Position numbers and translations under genes: made by a program. The notes beneath the pieces were generated by a model. The model was not told the DNA's origin. It searched no databases and saw nothing but the letters and a program-made list of their open reading frames with translations. DNA of 64,000 bases from contig JACVTC010000007.1 of assembly GCA_016946835.1 (NCBI GenBank), forward strand, positions 1,948,501 to 2,012,500, read 5' to 3'. Numbering within the stretch: position 1 is the stretch's first letter; each line of letters opens with the position of its first letter. Below, in pieces: positions 61,194-64,000 of the stretch. The DNA comes from Neocallimastix lanati (nom. inval.) (Eukaryota; Neocallimastigomycota; Neocallimastigomycetes; Neocallimastigales; Neocallimastigaceae).

Positions 61194-64000
61194 ACTTAAA
61201 TATCAAAAAGAAATTAAAAATTCTCGTCTTTCTAATATTGAAGAAACTCCTGCTAATAAAAGGGTGGTTAATAAAAAGAAAGTTGATTATTTAGTAGGAG
61301 CATCTAAACGTAAAATTTATGATGTTAATAATGATGAAGGTAGTGCAGAGAAAAGGATTCATAAGTCGTTGAAGGAGAATCCTAAACCTATAATAACTCC
61401 TGCATTACGAAAACAGAAAGAACGAGAAGTAAAAGAAAATAATATAAGTAATAAAATTGTTAAACAAATTAAACCATCTATTCTAGCTCAACCACGAATT
61501 GAAAAAGAAAAAGAGATTGAAAGACAAATTCGTGATAATGAAAGAGCTAGTAATAGTAATACTAATTATAGTAATAATCATAGTAATGATAATAGTAATG
61601 ATAATATTAATAATAATTCATTAGTGAATGATGAAGTTATTGTAAATAATGTAAATAATGATAAAAGAAAGAATAAAAATTTAATGAAAGAAAATAATGA
61701 TAATAATAAAAGTATTGTGAAGGAGAATAATAAAGTAATTGATTTAACTAGGGTGTTAAATAGTAAAGATAAAGATACTCAAAAAGAAACTAAAAGTTCT
61801 AGGGTATCTAGGAAAATTAAGATGCAATCGGGGGAAGAAGAATATGATATTCTTAAAGATTTAAATTCTGCCCATTGCAATATTACTTTTGGACAGTTAT
61901 TGGATGCTGCTCCAAAATTAAGATATAAGGTGTCACAGGGTATTAAATTGGATAGGGACCAATCTAATATCTCTGGGGTGTTGGATAATGTGTCAGCCAC
62001 GACTGTGGTCGTTAATAACATAGACCACACTTATAAAAGTAAAGGTAACGAACCATGTGAAGAGGATATTGCCATGGTTGATGTTACAGTTGAAAGTGTT
62101 TCGGGGAAGGCTTTAATTGATTCATGTAGTAATTTAAGTATAATTACTCAACAATTTTTAGATAAGCTTCCGTCCGAATATGAACCTATTGATATTAGTC
62201 GTGGCAGAATTAGGTTGGCAACTAAGAATGATGATTACTCGGAAGGTTATATCATTCGGGTGCCAGTAAAGATTAATAATCTTGTATTAATGGTTAATTG
62301 TAGAATAGTAGAAAAGGAGGATCCTTTTTACGATATTCTAATTAACTTAAAAACCCAAATTGATTATAATTTGTTTATCCACCCCATTTTATATAGTTTG
62401 TGTCAAATTACTCCTGAGGGAGTAATTGACGTTATTGCACCTATTAATAATGATTATGAAGATGAAGAAAAGTTGTTGTGTATGATTAAGGCTTTGGATG
62501 AGGATTCCAAAAAGAATGATTTAAAGAAAATTGAAGGATTATCCCCAAAGCAATATATTCATCATGAAATTTTCCTAAATACTTTAAACGAAAAATATAA
62601 AGATGAAATAATTAAAATTCTGGAGGAGAACTTAGAAATAGTTGCTACTTCTTCAGAAGAATTAACACCTTCTGATCTTCCTCCACATAAGATTAATTTA
62701 ATTCCTGGTGCGAAACCAGTTAAGCAAAGGTGCTATAGATTAGTTAAATTTAAGTCGGATATACTTAAGGAGGAATTAATTAAATTAATTAATAAGAAAT
62801 TAATTGAACCTTCTTGTTCCGAATGGTCATCGCCAATAGTGTTAGTACCGAAGAAGAACGGTAAATGGCGATTATGTATTGATTATCGTAAGGTTAATGA
62901 TTTAACAGTTAAAGATTCTTATTCATTACCTTACATTGATGAGATATTTGATAGTTTAGATGGGGCACAGATTTTTACAACAATGGATCTTTACTCTGGT
63001 TATCATCAAATTTTGATGGATGAGGAAAGTGTAGAAATTACCACCTTCACCACAAAATTTGGTAACTACCAATTCAAGGTTATGCCTTTTGGTTTAACCG
63101 GAGCCCCAGCTACATTTCAAAGGGAAATGAATAGGATTCTTTTCCCATTTATAGGAAAGTTTGTTTTTAACTTTATAGATGATATTTTAATATACTCTAA
63201 GAGTATAGAAGAACATATAAGCCACATTAGGCAAGTGTTGGAAGTATTTCGCCAACACAAATTAAAAATTAACATTGAAAAATGTGCCTTTATGCAGACT
63301 GAAGTAGAAGTCTTAGGTCATAAGGCATCAGTGAAAGGTTTAAGTCCCCAGGATAGCAAAATTAAGGCTATCAAGGAGTGGGTAGCACCTGTTGATGTTC
63401 ATGAATTACGATCTTTTCTTGGAGCAGTAGGATATTATAGAAACTTTATTGATAAATATGCCCAAATCTCTGCTCCTTTATGTAAATTATTAAGAAAGAA
63501 TGTTAAATATAAATGGAATAATGAACATCAACAAAGTTTTGATCTGTTAAAAGAAAAGTTAATAAATGCTCCAATTTTAAAATATCCAAGTTTTAATCAA
63601 AGGTTTATAATTAGAACGGATGCTTCCTATGAAGGTATTGGAGGAGTATTACTCCAAGAAGATTTAGAAACCAAAAAGGAACATCCAGTTCATTATATAA
63701 GTAGAAGTTTAAGTAAAGCCGAGAAAAATTATGGCATTACTGACTTGGAAGGAGCTGCATTAATTTATTGTATTACTAAGTTGAAATCTTATATATTAGG
63801 AAATCCTAATAAAACAGTAGTAATAACAGATCATAAACCTTTAATCAGTTTCTTTAAAAATAAGGAACCTAATAATGCTAGGCAAGCAAGGTGGTGCTTA
63901 ACTGTTAGTACCCTTGGTGTTGAAATTCAATATCAAATGGGTAAGAAAAATGTGTTAGCCGATGCATTATCTAGGATGAAGAAAAGAGATGATTCTGTGG
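61141..64000 (+). CDS. pol: Pol of Gy2 (partial, runs off the window)
   Basis: The -1 frame is open without interruption from the heptamer to the last base (over 950 codons). A basic linker (RIHKSLKENPKPIITPALRK) is followed by an Asn-rich stretch and a conserved block shared with Gy1 (CNITFGQLLDAAPKLRYKVS). Protease: ALIDSCSNLSIIT at about 62110-62145, with Cys in place of the usual Gly, as in Gy1. RT: WRLCIDYRKVND, MPFGLTGAPATFQ, catalytic FNFIDDILIYSK near 63175. RNase H: RTDASYEGIGG, ITDHKPL, ending NVLADALSRMKK. Integrase should follow outside the window. Unlike Gy1, the linker and protease are in one frame, so this copy shows the intended gene layout. Confidence 0.93.

Overview
The window looks like nuclear DNA of an extremely AT-rich early-diverging fungus. 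The best guess is an anaerobic gut fungus (Neocallimastigomycota). The reasons are: near-uniform A/T intergenic DNA studded with poly-A/T tracts of 20-65 nt; fungal-type GTAAGT introns; a fungal-type bZIP factor; a regulator with long poly-Asn tracts; copia and gypsy LTR retrotransposons; and an intronless tRNA-Glu(CTC). A dictyostelid is the main alternative. The assignment is inference from composition and protein style, not from a database match.

Layout. 1-1060 is a decayed Ty1/copia reverse transcriptase-RNase H relic. 2036-3962 (-) is a two-exon bZIP transcription factor gene. 3963-21202 is about 17 kb of A/T DNA with no intact gene; it holds homopolymers, microsatellites, a 56-bp perfect palindrome, two abutted splice acceptor/donor motifs and two small coding-like relics. 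21203-24035 (-) is a three-exon gene for a poly-Asn protein with a conserved N-terminal domain. 24036-33233 is another gene desert.

From 33234 to the end the window is a tRNA-Glu gene followed by a nested stack of LTR retrotransposons. (i) A 3.1-kb non-autonomous element T (33323-36421, TSD TATTG). (ii) Gypsy element Gy1 (36425-45384, TSD TTAT). (iii) Gypsy element Gy2 (45389 to beyond the window end), whose 5' leader was itself invaded by Gy4 (47877-53109, minus strand, TSD CAATT) and Gy3 (53148-60164, TSD TTTTA). T, Gy1 and Gy2 all entered the same few bases, 12-17 nt upstream of the tRNA, so this is a repeatedly used Pol III-associated integration site. LTR pairs are almost identical, so the insertions are recent.

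How the elements work. Gy1, Gy2 and Gy3 each carry a canonical -1 ribosomal frameshift heptamer (TTTAAAC, TTTAAAT, AAAAAAC) at the very end of gag. In Gy1 and Gy2 it is followed by a conserved H-type pseudoknot. Gy1 and Gy2 have a tRNA-type primer site (TGGTGGAGATATCGGGG). T, Gy3 and Gy4 instead start their internal region with 10-12 nt complementary to a stretch inside their own LTR, as in Tf1/sushi-type self-priming. Gy4 encodes an intact Gag-protease-integrase-chromodomain polyprotein from which reverse transcriptase and RNase H have been removed in frame. The Gy1 leader contains five tandem hairpins whose outer stems covary.
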